Assembly (NCBI GenBank): GCA_015680905.1
Contig: CM027378.1
Span: 83,853,501 to 83,917,500 of the forward strand
Reading direction: 5' to 3'
DNA length: 64,000 nt
Source: Coptis chinensis
Taxonomy: Eukaryota; Streptophyta; Magnoliopsida; Ranunculales; Ranunculaceae
The notes beneath the pieces are model-generated. The model saw nothing but the letters and a program-made list of their open reading frames with translations, was not told the origin of the DNA and did not search any database. Below, in pieces: positions 31,747 to 45,204 of this stretch. The position numbers and the translations under genes are program-made. Each line of letters begins with the position of its first letter. Position 1 is the stretch's first letter.

Positions 31747-34700
31747 CTAACAGTAAAACATAACTCTCTTCACATTTTCCTTGAGAGCTGGCAAAGGCCT
31801 CACACCGACCTCCCCAGCTGCCCGCATATGTCGGACTGATGCTTGACTACCACCTGTAGAGCTGTTGTCATGCATGTCTGGCTCCATGTAAAATCTGGCT
31901 CGAAATGCTGCCAAGTGTGCATAATATGCAGGCGGTACTGCAGTAACAAAGCAGTGTAAGCATCTAAGAACCAGTCTCTAAGGCCCTTTTGATTCGATAT
32001 TTGCGGGAAATAAATTGAGGTGGGTTGATAAGTGAACCACACAACAAGACCCTTCAGTGCACCTCTGTCCTAATTAGTAATTAGCAGCAGAAGTATGTCA
32101 TTCTACAAACTTTTATATCATGTTAGTATTGTGTTTGGGGGGGGGGTGGGTTAGGTAGGGGGTGTATTGGCATCTAAAAGCTGAAATTATTTCTACCTAC
32201 GGCAGATTTGGAACAAATATGAGAATGACTTCAAGACACGAACAGATTCATCAATAGATGAATTCTCCAACATTCCACTGGCACTACTTAAATGGATTCT
32301 CACTCGAGTTCCAAATAGGAACATGCCTTCTTAAAGCAGAATTGAAAAGATAATCACATTAAGGACGTGTATAGGGGGGGGGGGGGGGGTTAGGTAGGGG
32401 GTGTATTGGCATCTAAAAGCTGAAATTATTTCTACCTACGGCAGATTTGGAACAAATATGAGAAAGACTTCAAGACACGAACAGATTCATCAATAGATGA
32501 ATTCTCCTAACATTCCACTGGCACTACTTAAATGGATTCTCACTCGAGTTCCAAATAGGAACATGCCTTCTTAAAGCAGAATTGAAAAGATAATCACATT
32601 AAGGACATGTATAGTTATGAGTAAAGGACTTACCAACAGAGACAGAGCGTGTACACCTTGCATACCTGCAAAATGAGGGTTCATGTTCATCAGTTACCAT
32701 ATAAAAGAGACATAAATGAGAAAGAGAGTGGAAACCTAAACCAAACTTACGTGTAACAGAGGTTGTTTGTCAAGGATTGAATCCCATCTGCTGTAAAATT
32801 GTTCTCGTCCCACAAAACATGGTAATGAGCTGGGCGGCTTGTACCCTGATAAATCCCAGAACATAATACTTCGTCAGTTAAACTCATACACTACATTAAA
32901 TTAATAGGACAACCCCCCTTGAGATCTTGAAATACAAATGTATCCACCACTCCACCTCGTGGTCCGAATCTTAGTTGCAGGACCTTCTACTTGAAGTCCA
33001 ACTTCTTTCCAAATTTTACTCCCAGTCTAGTGAACAATGGAAAAGATGGTGGAAACTATAGTAAGTGTGCTTCCATATGCATCACCAAAAAAGCACATTC
33101 CTCCATTGATCCTAGCAACTAAGTATTACTTCTTTCAGAGTATCCTACAACAGAAATATATACTAACATCCTTCCAAGAGGGCCGGGTCGTTTTAGAAGT
33201 GACCATCATATTTATTCTGATTAGACACATACAGCAATTAGACATTATCGTACCAGTGAAATTCAGGAAAGCAAGGTTAGACCGACCATCAAAACGAGAC
33301 ACTTTTCTTTTACTTTTAACGAATCGGCATCTTACTGATTGAAAAGAAAAGGAGGTGAGAGAATCTGAATATTACAAGACTCACCCTTTCTTTGTTATGA
33401 AAACATTCTCTTTGTATAGGTTTCTACCATTATTACATACAGCTATTTGCAGAATAGAAAAATTGCAAAACAAAGGATCACCTGTATCCCAGCATGGCTG
33501 CAGAGATAAAAGTCGAACTCGCTAGGATGACAGATCTTGGAATCAACAACAGTTCCTGCAAAAACAAGAATAACTGCTTACAAAGACATCAAAACGGGAT
33601 ACTAATTTTAACAATATTACCACATTTCATGAACATTTTACCAGGTAAAATGTTCCCACTCTTGTCCGTGCTGCTCCGATCTTTGTGGTTGTTAGCAAAC
33701 AATCTGGTGTGATGCCTTTTTTGTACAACAACAAATGTCACTGGTGGTTGGTAATTTGGTTCTAGAGAAGCACAGGCCTGTAACAAGGTTTAAGTTCCAT
33801 CAAACGTTTCTTCTAATTTCATTTATTTTTCAAATTCAGATGACTAAAATGGAACATTATGTCACCTACCTTCCTGATTGCCTCCAACTCATAGAGTAGA
33901 ACTTGATAAAATTGGCCTTCACTAACACCATCCCTGCTCAATGCATATCAACTTCAGAAACTAAAATTATGAATATGGATATGGGTATTTATCGTACTCA
34001 ATTTTTCTTGATATGTATTGTGGATATATCCCCCTCTTTGGGGATATTTTACATTGTTTCATATACAAATATCGTGGATATATCTCACGATATATCATTA
34101 TATTTATTTGAAATATAATAGTAAATATTAAATAAAATTGTTACCTACTATCGCCAATATTGTCAAAATATCACCGATATTTGCAGTCTTATATCTCTAA
34201 ACATACCGCAATATTTATGTATCCTTTGCTGAAATCTTGATATATCACGATATTTTGTACTGTGGTTAAAACTACTCGGAAAATTTATTTTTCAGAAATG
34301 TTACATTAATATCTTGGAGTAACATTTTTATATAGACATTCATCAACTCATTTAATGACCTGTAAAATATAATTCTTTGAGGTTTTTGCCCAGTTGCTTT
34401 CCGAAATGAAACCAATAGATCCCTACAATACAAGGGAATGGAAAGATTGTTAGGACTAAGGAGACAATGTAAGAATATGATCAGAAGTTGAATGAAAGCA
34501 CAGAGAAGAATTTCATATACCTGATCATCCCACCACTCACAGTGCCGCGGACAGGGTCATGCCAAGTCTTGTACAAATCTTGTATGAGTTCCTGTCTGTG
34601 AGCTTGAGCACATACTAAACCGGCATACTTCGTGACTTCAGGCCAGTCCTGAGAAGCTACTACCTACAGCCAAAACAGCATCACTTAGCATCCAAAATCT

Positions 34701-37700
34701 TAAAGAGCTATTATTAATAGTAAAATGGGAATGCTCATTAGTATTACAGCAGCAATTGAAGGACTTGAATCTTCTCCATTCTCCGGGTGGGTCACATCTG
34801 CTCCAAATATTATTGTTGGTATGTCACTAACCAACGGTATCCTGCAGCTGATAGCATCCAAAAGAACAGTGTTCCTTCCTCCCATCTGCATCAAGACCCT
34901 CACTAGTCATTCATATTATTATTCATTGCAAGCATAAATCAGATGCGGATTTTAGAAAGGCTATCCACACCTTAACATTGATTTTTAAGGCCACATTTGC
35001 CAAGTACTGTTTGTTGATCTTGAAAACATGCTTAGTAAGACAGCATTGGGATATTAAACCCAGATCAGTTTCACATATCCTTTTGAGATCACCTAAAAGC
35101 AACAAAATAGAAATTGAGGTATCAAAATAGGCACATTCATACTTTTGGGTCCCAGGATCTAGTAAAACAACAAGTTTATCGATTGGAACCATCAAATTTT
35201 CGAAGAGAATTCCCTACCATATAGAGAACCATTGTTGTCAGGTAAAATGACTAAGACAAGCTCCAAATCTTTTCCTTTAAGCTTGTTTGAAGCTGCATGA
35301 CAAACATGCTTCAAAGCCTTCTCTACATGATCAGGCCTGGTTGTGTAAATTGGAATTACAGGCTCCGGATTGAACTCCTATAGAAACGAAAAAAATTCAA
35401 CGTCTCATTAGTATTAAAAATAAATGGCTTATTAGCATAATAAAAAAGTGGATGAATAAACAAAAGATGTTCAGAAACTACCATGCCAGAGATTTGACAC
35501 ATTTGAACCAGCTCATTGCAAAATCCCCGAGCAACATTCTCTTGGACACTGCGGGAAAAGTTTATGCATGCCCACCTGCTGACAGTACTCCCATTGATCA
35601 TTTTCTGTTTTACATATCAAGATGCATTAGGTCAGAGGCTATGTAATAGCTAAGACATGCATACTGGTATCCAAAATCCTACATTTAAAATGAAATTTAC
35701 AAACTAAAAGAACAAAGACGAAGATAAGAGGAAAATAAGAAACAAAAAAAAAGTCTTAGGTGACATCTCAAGAATAATGAGTCAATAAGGTCACTGCGAA
35801 TGAGTGGACAGTTCATATTCTTAAAAAAATGTGTCAGACACACAGACACGTGAACACTCGTAATCAATGAACATAGTTACTACTCCATGATATATCACTT
35901 TCATAGTTACTTATTTGTAAGGAGGTGCTTTGTACAGTCTCGAGTCCTAATGATAGTTTTCTTTTTAATTAGCAGTGTCCCCGTGTCCTACTTTATATAG
36001 TAACCGTGTCGGACCGACATGCATATCTGTGTCAATGTAACTTAGCTAATGAGATAATAACTATGAAATGTAGTTCAGCACTTGTGAACAAGCAACCATA
36101 TGAAATCAATTTACAGTGTGCAGATAATAAGTACGAAGAAAGACACCGACCCCGCAAGGATTTAAAAAAAAATGATTTCACAAGTATTAAATTTCTATGA
36201 AAGCATTCGATTTATGTGTATAGTTCTGGTTCATGCAACCTTGATACGTAGAATACAAATTTACAAATTTTGAAATGATTAAAATAATTAGTGAAAGTGT
36301 GAAACAAATACAACTTCAATCCAACTACAATATATCGATTTAATTAAGAATCACTTCATTGATCTGTTTTGAAAATGAAAATGCCCGTGATTTCTAATTC
36401 CCAGCAATTGCTTCGGCATCAGTATGGTTACAACATAATCCCGACGAAAAAGGATCCTTGAAAAAGATAAAGACACATAATGAATACCTTGTTCATCATA
36501 TTCCATTGACCAACTTGAGGCAAACAATCTTTTTCCTTTCCTGTGTCATGATATTTCAGCTGCGGATAACCATGAGTTCAGAAGATGCCAAAGAATAATA
36601 TAATAATATAACCTGAGTGCAATACAAAACAAACATAAATGAGCTACAGCAATACCCAAGGAGCTGGAAGAATCCGAGCCTCCACAGAAGCTAACTTTTC
36701 ACTGATTTTAATTCCGAACTCCTCTGCATACGGGTCTTGATCATAAGCATTTTTACGAACTGTCTGAGCAAGTGTTTTGAAAAGAAAAATGAATTATTAG
36801 CACTTTACATTTACCAAAATTCTCAGTGTCACAAAGTTAACTGGCCATCTTAAAGAGAATGTGATGTTGGACAGAGCTATACTTTTGGTACCGTCAGCTG
36901 TACTGATCTTGGGGAGTCGGGATCGATCTGACTACCAACACTAACATTTTCAGTCCTACATCAGCATGTGCTTTATACTTATAATTACTTGACATGATTC
37001 AGATTTCCAAGATATTAGGCCACTGTAATAAGTGAAACCTAGATTGAGTCTACTAGATTCCTAACAAAACACAGTTCCTTATAACGAGTCTACTCTTCCA
37101 GTCTTGCCAGAAAACTGTTTCAGGTTCATGAATTTTTGTAAGTGCTTTTTGGGAGGTCCATATTATAAGGCTATGTATTATGGTTTTGGGAGGCTGTTGA
37201 GCTCCACTGTGTCCTAAATATTTCAGAAATCATATGAAGAGGAAGCTAAAAAAGGTGGAACTCAAGGATCACATACCTGCAAAATGTCATTTTCCCGATC
37301 CTTTGGTCTTTGGCAAGTAACTTTCAGAAGAGAGGTGATTTGTTTTTCACTCAATCTTTTTGTGTACCGTTGCCCCTCAACAATTTTGCAGGCCTAAGAA
37401 ATATCACATTTTACAAATTTTAAATAAATCTGTAGTTGGATACTCAATCAAAATAAGTTTAAATACAATACCACATCTAACAAATTAGCAAACCGATCAA
37501 GTAGCGCAACAGGAATATCAAAGTTAAGGACTAAATCCTACCTCCATTGGCAAATAATTTGCTTTCTTCTGGTTCCCAACTTGAAGGCATGGAAGATGTG
37601 TATGTTGGATAGTGAAACCATACATCTCTTGGAAATACTCTACCACTGATTTCATATTTGAGTGGTCATCAACAGGAAATCTACGGGATACAAAAAAAGC

Positions 37701-39660
37701 AATAATCAAAATACTAGTCGTTGCTTTAAAAAACCTACAGGTCTCCAGTCTACACTACTAAATTTTAACAGGGAGAAAGTAAAAATTGTACTCTACTGGG
37801 TAACGGGAGAGAAAGAATCTTACACAAGTTCTCTAGTGGGTTGTGATGTCAAGCCTGAAACTCTGTACTTCCGTCTAACACTTCCTCTATGTGTTACCTC
37901 AACTTTTACTCCTCTTAGTGCCTTTTTAATCTAATAACATATATTTTTTACGATTGGAAATTAGATTGGTGAACAATTTCTCAAACAAATGAAAGCTCAA
38001 GTCAAAGCATATTAGATGGACCAAATAACCAGAGGTAAATATAATACACCTTTATGCGATCAGAATCAGATAATGGCTTTGACAATACATCCTTGCCAAG
38101 AAGTTGAGCGACAAACTCAATTACAGGGAGTGGCTCAATGAATGCAGCTGAAGACATATCTGCCAAACACAAAGAAGGTCCAAGAGAAGAATAAGAAAAT
38201 GGAATAGTAAAGTGATAAACAAATAAACAACTTCTATCACCTTATACAAATGGATTGAACTTACAGACCTATATTTAGAGACAAACCCATCTGTGTAGGC
38301 CTTATACTCTGGTAGAATCCACACCATGACTCTAATCCCTCCCCAAGCCGCTGTGGTGTTCGTATATCAGGGGAAAAGAAGGATCTCCCAACAGCACAAA
38401 ACCTGATAAATTCAATAGGACTTAATACAACCTTGACAAAGCCGATTATATTTGTACAAGTGAATATCAAGAAAACACTTTATGATAGTATACCTTTTAG
38501 TAGATAGCTCCCTCAAAACAATGTCAAGAATCTGAAGGGCTTCTTGTGGGGCATCTGCACGTTTACCAGCTAGAAACTGGCCTAAATGGTGCATATTCGC
38601 TCGAGCAGCAAACTTAATCACGACTTTGTAATCTCTTTCCCGTCTGAATAAATTCCGTTAAGTGATTAATATTAATAGCATGAGAGCAGAAGCAGACCAA
38701 CAAAAGAGACAATAGCAGTACAGGAGTGATATTTTGAAGGGAGTGTGGAAGGAAGATAATGTCCAAACTCTAAAGCACTAAATTCTTACTTGTGGCCATT
38801 GATTCCATCATCTTCACCAACAATTTTGATACTGAACTCTCTGGAAATGAAGGGAAGTTCCCCAGCTGTGTATAGGCACTTTCTGCCATCATAGGCAGGT
38901 AATCTCATTCCCAAGTCAGATTCCTTGTATAGTTTCACAAGTTCTGCCATTATAGTTCTATTCATTGATCTTGAAACAACTTCAGGTGTTATGGTAACCT
39001 ACAATCCATAGACAAAAAAAAATTATAGACCGAGTTGTCCATAGACGAAAAAATAAAAAACTAACACCAACAATCAGGGGATAGCCAACAGGCAACTACT
39101 TTCACTCTAAAATTTCAAGTATCATAAGGTAAATAAAACTCATTACAGGAAGCACAACTTACATCATATTGGTTCAAGTCTTTTTCTGGCAATTGCGCAA
39201 AGAAATGGTTGGCTTTTACTATACACTTTGTTCCAGCTTGTCCAAAACCAGGCCTAGGAGCAAACCTCAAAGATTTGCTTGAAGTAGGAAAACCCATATC
39301 CATTTCACAAACATGACCTCCATTCTCCAAAGACCCAGTTCGATTCTCAACTGGTTGAGCTTGGACTGGATGCGCAGAAACCGACTTATCAACTATAGTA
39401 CAAGGTCTTGAGCTCGGGCGCATAGGAATGTCGTTCTGATCAGATTTACGTCCTCCCCTTCCCCTCCTTCTCCCTCTATTTTTTGTAGGAGGTGAATTTT
39501 GGTTATTAACTTTAGCATTTTGGGGTTCAGTGGGAGGTGGTGGACCTTTGCCATTTTGCAAAGTTTTTTGGTTCTTTTGAACTTGATTTATGGAGTTTTG
39601 TACTGGGGTTTTGATCACAATATGCTGTTCTGAGCTCTCTTTCATTTGCCTTATAGGCAT
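31747..39660 (-). CDS. AGO10: ARGONAUTE10 (PINHEAD/ZWILLE)
   Basis: Complete gene: 22 coding exons, 994 codons (Arabidopsis AGO10 is 988). Exons 5' to 3' (plus coordinates): 39660-39163, 38998-38790, 38643-38494, 38402-38269, 38159-38050, 37930-37824, 37680-37542, 37393-37277, 36763-36656, 36559-36488, 35604-35482, 35377-35218, 35092-34971, 34885-34748, 34663-34521, 34422-34360, 33933-33870, 33777-33642, 33555-33482, 32845-32751, 32665-32634, 31937-31747. Begins [11 protein letters not shown] and ends KRVMFYC, as in AGO10. An N-terminal RG-rich stretch ([11 protein letters not shown]) precedes the N, PAZ, MID and PIWI domains. Slicer residues D713 (GADVTH), D799 (FYRDGV) and H939 (YYAHLA) are present. 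AGO10 sequesters miR165/166 and so maintains the shoot meristem through HD-ZIP III genes (established). All junctions are GT-AG and frame-consistent. Confidence 0.96.
32137..32614. repeat. Tandem duplication of about 238 bp in AGO10 intron 21
   Basis: Copy 1 at 32137-32374 and copy 2 at 32375-32614 each start with a G run plus TTAGGTAGGGGGTGTATTGG and end GGAC(G/A)TGTATAG. By eye they differ at only about three places besides G-run length. The AGO10 coding sequence is untouched. Confidence 0.9.
33631..33655. repeat. 25-base palindrome over an AGO10 5' splice site
   Basis: Arms GAACATTTTACC and GGTAAAATGTTC flank a single central base. The exon 18 donor (33642/33641 on the minus strand) is at its centre. 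Confidence 0.85.
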
Positions 39661-41094
39661 GGTGAACTAAAATATGTATTCAACCACAGTGAAGAAGCTT
39701 AGCAACACTAGACTAGATACACTAATGTGTCTTCTTCTTCTCTTCTTTCAGACTCAACGCTATTTATACTGAAAAACGTCCAAAAAAGAACAGATAGAAC
39801 ATAAGACCGGTCAGCAAGATAACTTGAACAGTGAAACAGGTAAATAAATAGAAACAATAATGATATTACATCACACAGCTCTATCTATCTTCAGAGATAA
39901 AAATGGAATGAGGTAAACTCCAGTCTTTATTGCAGATTACAAGCATTACTATTTCTTTGCAAAACCCAAAATGCCAGTATACCAAGTTTTCATCTTTGTT
40001 GAAACAATACATACAAACAAAACCCAAAACCTTTAACTAAAATTTCTGTTTTCACCAACATGGAAGGCAAAGATACTCACTCAGCTTAGTGAAATTTCAG
40101 TTCTGCAACAGAAACTTTAAACAAAAGAAACCAAACTTCTTCTCATTGCATTTCTTTTTTGTTAGAAGAACAAAACAAAGACCAAAAGACAAAAACCAAT
40201 TTTGTCAAAATCCCAAAAAAATTAAGCTCCAAATATCTAGTCCATCACACTCAACATTGATTCAAACATAAAACTAAGTACTACCCACTAGTCAAAATCA
40301 TAACTTTACACCAAATTTAAGCTTGCCACCTCAAAAAAAAAACACCTGTATGAACTAGCATTCAAACTCCCCATTGACAAGAAACAATAACAAAGACAGA
40401 AACATAACTGTACCCAAGATTTGAAACTCACCAAATAACTGAATATTACCAAGTGGTGTTCATCAACTTGATACAAAAACAAACAAGTACTAGCTAGTGG
40501 GAAAAAAGAAAGTGAGTGAGTGAGTGAGTTAGTGAAACTGGCAAAGAACGTGAAGAGAGATAGAAAGTGGGAAACCAAAAAGAATGATGGTTGTTTTGAA
40601 GAGAGAGATTCAAAGGTAGATTACATATAGAGAGGGAGAGAGAGAGGGGTGTGTGTGTGTGTGAATGAATCTTATAGAGACGCATGCAGTGAGTGAGTGC
40701 TTTTTGGTGCTTTCTTTATCACGTGTAAAAGGCTTATAAGAGATTGCTTTCCTTTTTAATGGTTTCTGTCTTTGCTTTGCTTTTCTGACTGTGTTTGTGT
40801 TTGTGTTTGCGTTTGTGTGTGTTGGTTTTGGACTGAATGCGCAGCCTAGAAGAAAGCAAAACAGAAACATTTTTACTTTTTAAAATGAAAGAAGAGAGAG
40901 AGTATCAGTCCAAAATAGTTACTAAGTATCAAAAGCAATCATACACAGAAGAAGAATAATTCGAACTTGACAGTGCCCCATTCTGCATACTACGCAATAA
41001 CTTCATTTACCACACACACACACTCTCTTTCTCTCTCTCCTTTTTCTTTCCTCCCTCTTTGTAGTGTGTGCATGATGTGAGCAATATTTTTATA
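39661..41094 (-). promoter_or_regulatory. AGO10 5' leader (probably intron-containing) and promoter
   Basis: Immediately before the ATG is a TTTTAG acceptor-like site (about 39667), suggesting a 5' UTR intron; CACTTG/GTAATA near 40452 is one possible donor. On the minus strand the leader is rich in CT and TG repeats (40480-40660, 41010-41060). A TATAAAAA box lies at 41086-41094 (minus). No competing gene lies between. Start site and leader intron are inferred. Confidence 0.35.
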
Positions 41095-41979
41095 TTTTGC
41101 AACCTTGCATGAATAATTGGATATACATCAAACTGATCTTACTTATTCTTCAGTGTCTTGCTAGGAAAATAGGGCCCTTGATGCATTTTGTGGGCGCCTA
41201 TAAAACAAGTTAAGACTGCTATGCATTTTGCATTTTGTTGAGGCCTCATCTCATTGAGTAGACTCATAGTTTGTGATTTCGAATTGCTTTTATATTTCAG
41301 TTTTTACAAAATTTGAGATAGTATCAATTATCAAAAGCAATATATCTCAATTGCTTTTATAGCCTTATAATTAACTTGCAGCTTTAAATTCATCATCCTA
41401 TTTAACTTTCCAGTTATACCCTAGATCTTATACAAAATCAAATTTACCAAACATGATTGGTAAGGACGTTTTAGTAATTTTACTAACTCTCAAAATCCTA
41501 AGTTTTTTATGTTCTCATTATAGCCTTAAGTAAACCTATTACTATTGAAAGGGACAATTTGGGCATATCACGAATTCTAATAACAGAAAACCAATTCCAT
41601 GCATAACTTTAGTGGTTCGCCAGCTTGGTTTTCCCCACTAAATACAAAAGTATTTAATAAATACCACGATTTTCTCCTAAAAATTAGTTATAATCTCCAC
41701 AATTTTCTTCTAAAATTTAGTGATATTCTCCCAATTTAGTTTAAGCCTTTAAGGAACAGTCATCCTACTTCCCACTTTTATGATCCTTTAAGGAACCCAC
41801 TTTTATGATTTCTTAGAGCTTTTGATACTGAATTTTTTTTTTTTCCTTTGGTAAACTTGACATTGTATGTTTTTCTCTTGACTTTCATTGACAATAACAA
41901 TAACAATAACAAGGGACTTAACTTTTGTTAACTGATTTATTAAATTTTTTGTTTTTCGCCTACTGATTGTTTTTCAATT
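41095..41979. other. Upstream of AGO10, no gene seen
   Basis: AT-rich non-coding DNA, partly the AGO10 distal promoter and partly the body of a Helitron whose 3' end is at 42015 and whose 5' end I could not place. Confidence 0.4.
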
Positions 41980-42015
41980 TTGTGATGCACGCAATGCGCG
42001 TGCCCAATTTGCTAG
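41980..42015 (+). mobile_element. Helitron 3' end of a different family
   Basis: GCACGCAATGCGCGTGC forms a strong short hairpin, followed ten bases later by CTAG at 42012-42015 and then T: the Helitron 3' signature. It differs from the family A hairpin. Confidence 0.5.
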
Positions 42016-42790
42016 TTAAAGTTCATACAAGGGGTATTTTTATAGTCCTCTTAAAATTCCAAATCATCAACTCCTATTAAAACGGTAATTCTTCTCCTAT
42101 TGAAAAAAAAATCTAACACTTATAATTAAAACGGAAATCATTATCCTATTATAATGGGAACAAGTATGCGAATTGTGCTACACATCGGTTTTTTTTTCAA
42201 ATCTTTAAACATGTCACTCTAACATCTTTAAAAAACAATATAAAAACATTAGGAGGAGTTGATTATAATTTCAGTGACGTGAATGAAGTTTTCTAAATTA
42301 TTTTTAAATAATATGAAAACTAATTCTAATTTCAATGAGGTGAATGAGTTTTTTTATAAATTACTTAAAACAGTGGGAGCTTATTAGAATAATTGAGGGA
42401 GATGTTTCTAAATTGTAAAACATGAGAGATTAGAAATAGCATGTTCGGTTGAGAAATGTGGTTCCTGGTAACCCGGCTATCATATAGTGTAAAGATTATT
42501 CTCTTAATGAAAAATAAAAATCTAACACTTCTAATTAAAACGAAAATGTTTCTCCTATTAAAAAAGAGAATTACACTTCTAAATTAAAACAAGATCTTTC
42601 ACCCAATTAAAAAATGGGGTTTTAAAACTTAATTAAAATAATTTATTAATAAATTAACAGGTTTTTAAGACTTGATTAAAACAATTTGTGACGAAAACAA
42701 AAATCATGATTTGTTAGAAAATTTATATATGTATAGTTATGATTGTTGAACAAGTTTTAAAATGAGTTTGTATATATACAATGTATGGTT
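42016..42790 (+). mobile_element. Helitron family A (copy 13), interrupted
   Basis: Begins right after the CTAG of the preceding Helitron end and follows the family A body. It is interrupted at 42161-42495 by a family B Helitron. The 3' hairpin is heavily mutated and CTAG is lost, so the right end is approximate. Confidence 0.6.
42161..42495 (-). mobile_element. Short Helitron family B, copy 2, nested in a family A Helitron
   Basis: Minus strand starts TCTTTACACTATATGATAGCC and ends GCATACTTG. Removing it rejoins GGGAA and TTATTCTCTT, matching the family A consensus GGGAATTCCTCTCC. The insertion therefore fell exactly between A and T with no duplication, as expected for a Helitron. Confidence 0.65.
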
Positions 42791-44879
42791 GAAAGCTGTA
42801 ATTTTTTTGCTCTAAATTTTAATTGTGAATTTAAAAAAAACTCGGCTAACGTAAGCAATCTTCACTAATAATTTCAATTTTAGGACAAATCTTCATTAAT
42901 AATTTCGGCTTAATGACAAAACGGACTGACGTCATCATATGTAAATTTGACAATATAAAATTACATAGTTTTCTTTACCTTATGTAAATTTACACATTAT
43001 TTTACATATGTACATTTACATTTACATATGAAAATTTAAATTTACAAAATATTTTTTGCAATTGAAAAAGTCGGTAAAAATTATATTTACATAGCTGTCT
43101 TGTGTAAATTTACATTGTTTATATTAGCCCGTGTTTTTCTCTTAAATCCGTAATTAAAATTCAGATGGACTTGGGGCGAAAAAATTTGGGCTCTCAGGAG
43201 TCTCAGCCCAATTACTTGTTACGAAAAATTAATTCAGCTCGTTTGCCATCTGAGAAAAATAAAAGTCCAAATACGATATCAAATCCTAAGAAGTTGTATT
43301 AGTGAGTTTTAAAAAATTACTCACTGTTGTGAATTTGTGATAGGAAGTTTGTTTACAAGTTTATATATTTTGTGGGTTCAACTCTAAGTTGGAGAAAATT
43401 CCTTTTTGCAACCGCTCGTCGGTCTATGATTAAAAGAGTTTCTAGCAGAAATGAGAAATTCAAAAAAGCCGTTATATAGTTACAAAAAAAAAACAAGAAG
43501 CCTGGCGCTATACATGTTTAGCTTTTGTAGGCCTGATCAGTTGTACTGTGGGCTAAGCATGGATGGTCCCATAAAAATTGTACAGCACAAATTTGCACTA
43601 ATTCAAGAAGATAAAGAACAGTGTGGTGACAATGACACCATTCAAACAGACGGACCCAAGGAATAGATACCACTTTAGCACTTTATAATAGAAATGTTGA
43701 CCATACAACGATAATGAGACCAATTTTCTTAGGAACTCTCACTATTGTCAATTTATTATTATTATTATCTTGTTTTTATATAATCCCCAATCTTGGGTTC
43801 TAGGTTTTGTTCATTGGCAAACGAAATGTATTTAGTTCTAAAATTATGTATAAGCAAATCTACATATATTCAGTGTTCACGATTCGAAAGGAATGTTGGA
43901 ATTCCGCCGGATGAAATATTGATGATTCCGTAATTAGTCGAAATCAAAATATGACATAGGTCGAAATATTATGAATTTCAATTTTCCGGATTTTTAGAAT
44001 TCCGATAATTTTGAAATCCCAAACTATGCATATATTATCACGAACGACATGAAATATATATAAACACAATGAGAATTCGATCATTATCCTTAATTTGACT
44101 TACTTAGAGAATCATCAACACGTTTAAAAAAAAAACCCTATTTCTAACGTGACAAATATAAATATTTTTGACAAAAATTGTCTCCAATACATTTGTATAA
44201 TTGTTTCTATATTACAGCAATCACTAAAATCAAAACAAAGTTTGTGATAATGATAGAAATGGATTAGATGGAGACGTTTAGCGTCTTATTTTTGGGAATA
44301 AAACAATAATATAATTATTTTCAATCAAATGGACAAAGCCCTAATTACGTACAATTTTTTTTATTATAGTTTAGGACTCTAGGTGTTGGATTTTCAAATC
44401 TCCTACATTATAATCAATAAAACAACATGTTATCTATTTTTAATTAGGGGATAAAAACCAGTCAGGACTAAGTTCCAAAATAAATTAATTAATTAAAAAA
44501 AACAAAAAACAAAACCGATATAATTTTAAAATCATCAATAAGGACATTAGTTGACCTATTTAGAAGAATCGTCTGATCAGTTTCAATCTAAGAGATAAAT
44601 TAGACAATAGCGCAATTTTGTGTTTGCTCGATTTATCCGCTTTATCTTTTTTTTCCGTCAAGGGTTGGATGTACTCTTTTTCTCTCTTTGTGTTATAAAA
44701 TACATATAATGCCAAAAAAAAAAGTCGAATCAATCGTTATTAATGATTAAAACTTATTTAATTTTATATATGTAAAAAATCATTTAAATATAAATTTCTT
44801 TTTGGGAAAGCACTATTTCTCCAGTTCTCCCTCCATAAAGAAAAATATAAATTTAGAGATAAAAAATACGCCTTACAGT
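42791..44879. other. Intergenic, no gene seen
   Basis: Very AT-rich. A 71-codon open frame at 43451-43666 has no recognisable domain or gene context. Confidence 0.5.
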
Positions 44880-45204
44880 TAAAGGTGGAATTTGAGCCGA
44901 GCGGTTCGGGCTCAACTCGATTAGCTCGGCTCAAGCTTGCTCGTTTAACTATATGAGCCGAGCACAAGCTCAAGTTAAAACTCGTGTAACAAATGAGCTT
45001 GATGAAGCTCAACTCATTTAGCTCAAATAGCATATTTGTAGTGTAAAATAACTGAGCCACTCGGGCTCAACTCGTTTAAACTCAACTCGAGCTTGTTTGT
45101 TTAACTATATGAGCCGAGCTCGAGCTCAATTTAAAACTCGTGTAATTAAGTAGCCAAACTTGAGTATGATAGAGCTCGGCTCGTTTAGCTCGAATTTCAC
45201 TCTA
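44880..45204. mobile_element. hAT-like MITE rich in GAGCTCG/GAGCCGAG motifs (copy 1)
   Basis: Ends TAAAGGTGGAATTTGAG and CTCGAATTTCACTCTA are inverted repeats related to those of 61481-61828. The interior is made of GAGC/GCTC motifs able to fold extensively. No clear duplication remains. Confidence 0.5.

Noticed and set aside
33934..34520. Apparent loss of a conserved PIWI segment in AGO10
   Set aside because: A 63-base exon at 34360-34422 with proper splice sites and frame supplies it.
39115..39162. Extension of AGO10 exon 1 into the following bases
   Set aside because: The frame runs past a GTAAGT donor into intron; the next exon continues the conserved protein.
43451..43666. 71-codon frame
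   Set aside because: No motif, no gene context and AT-rich surroundings; chance open frame.
44764..45060. 98-codon minus-strand frame
   Set aside because: Overlaps the MITE inverted repeats; not protein-like.
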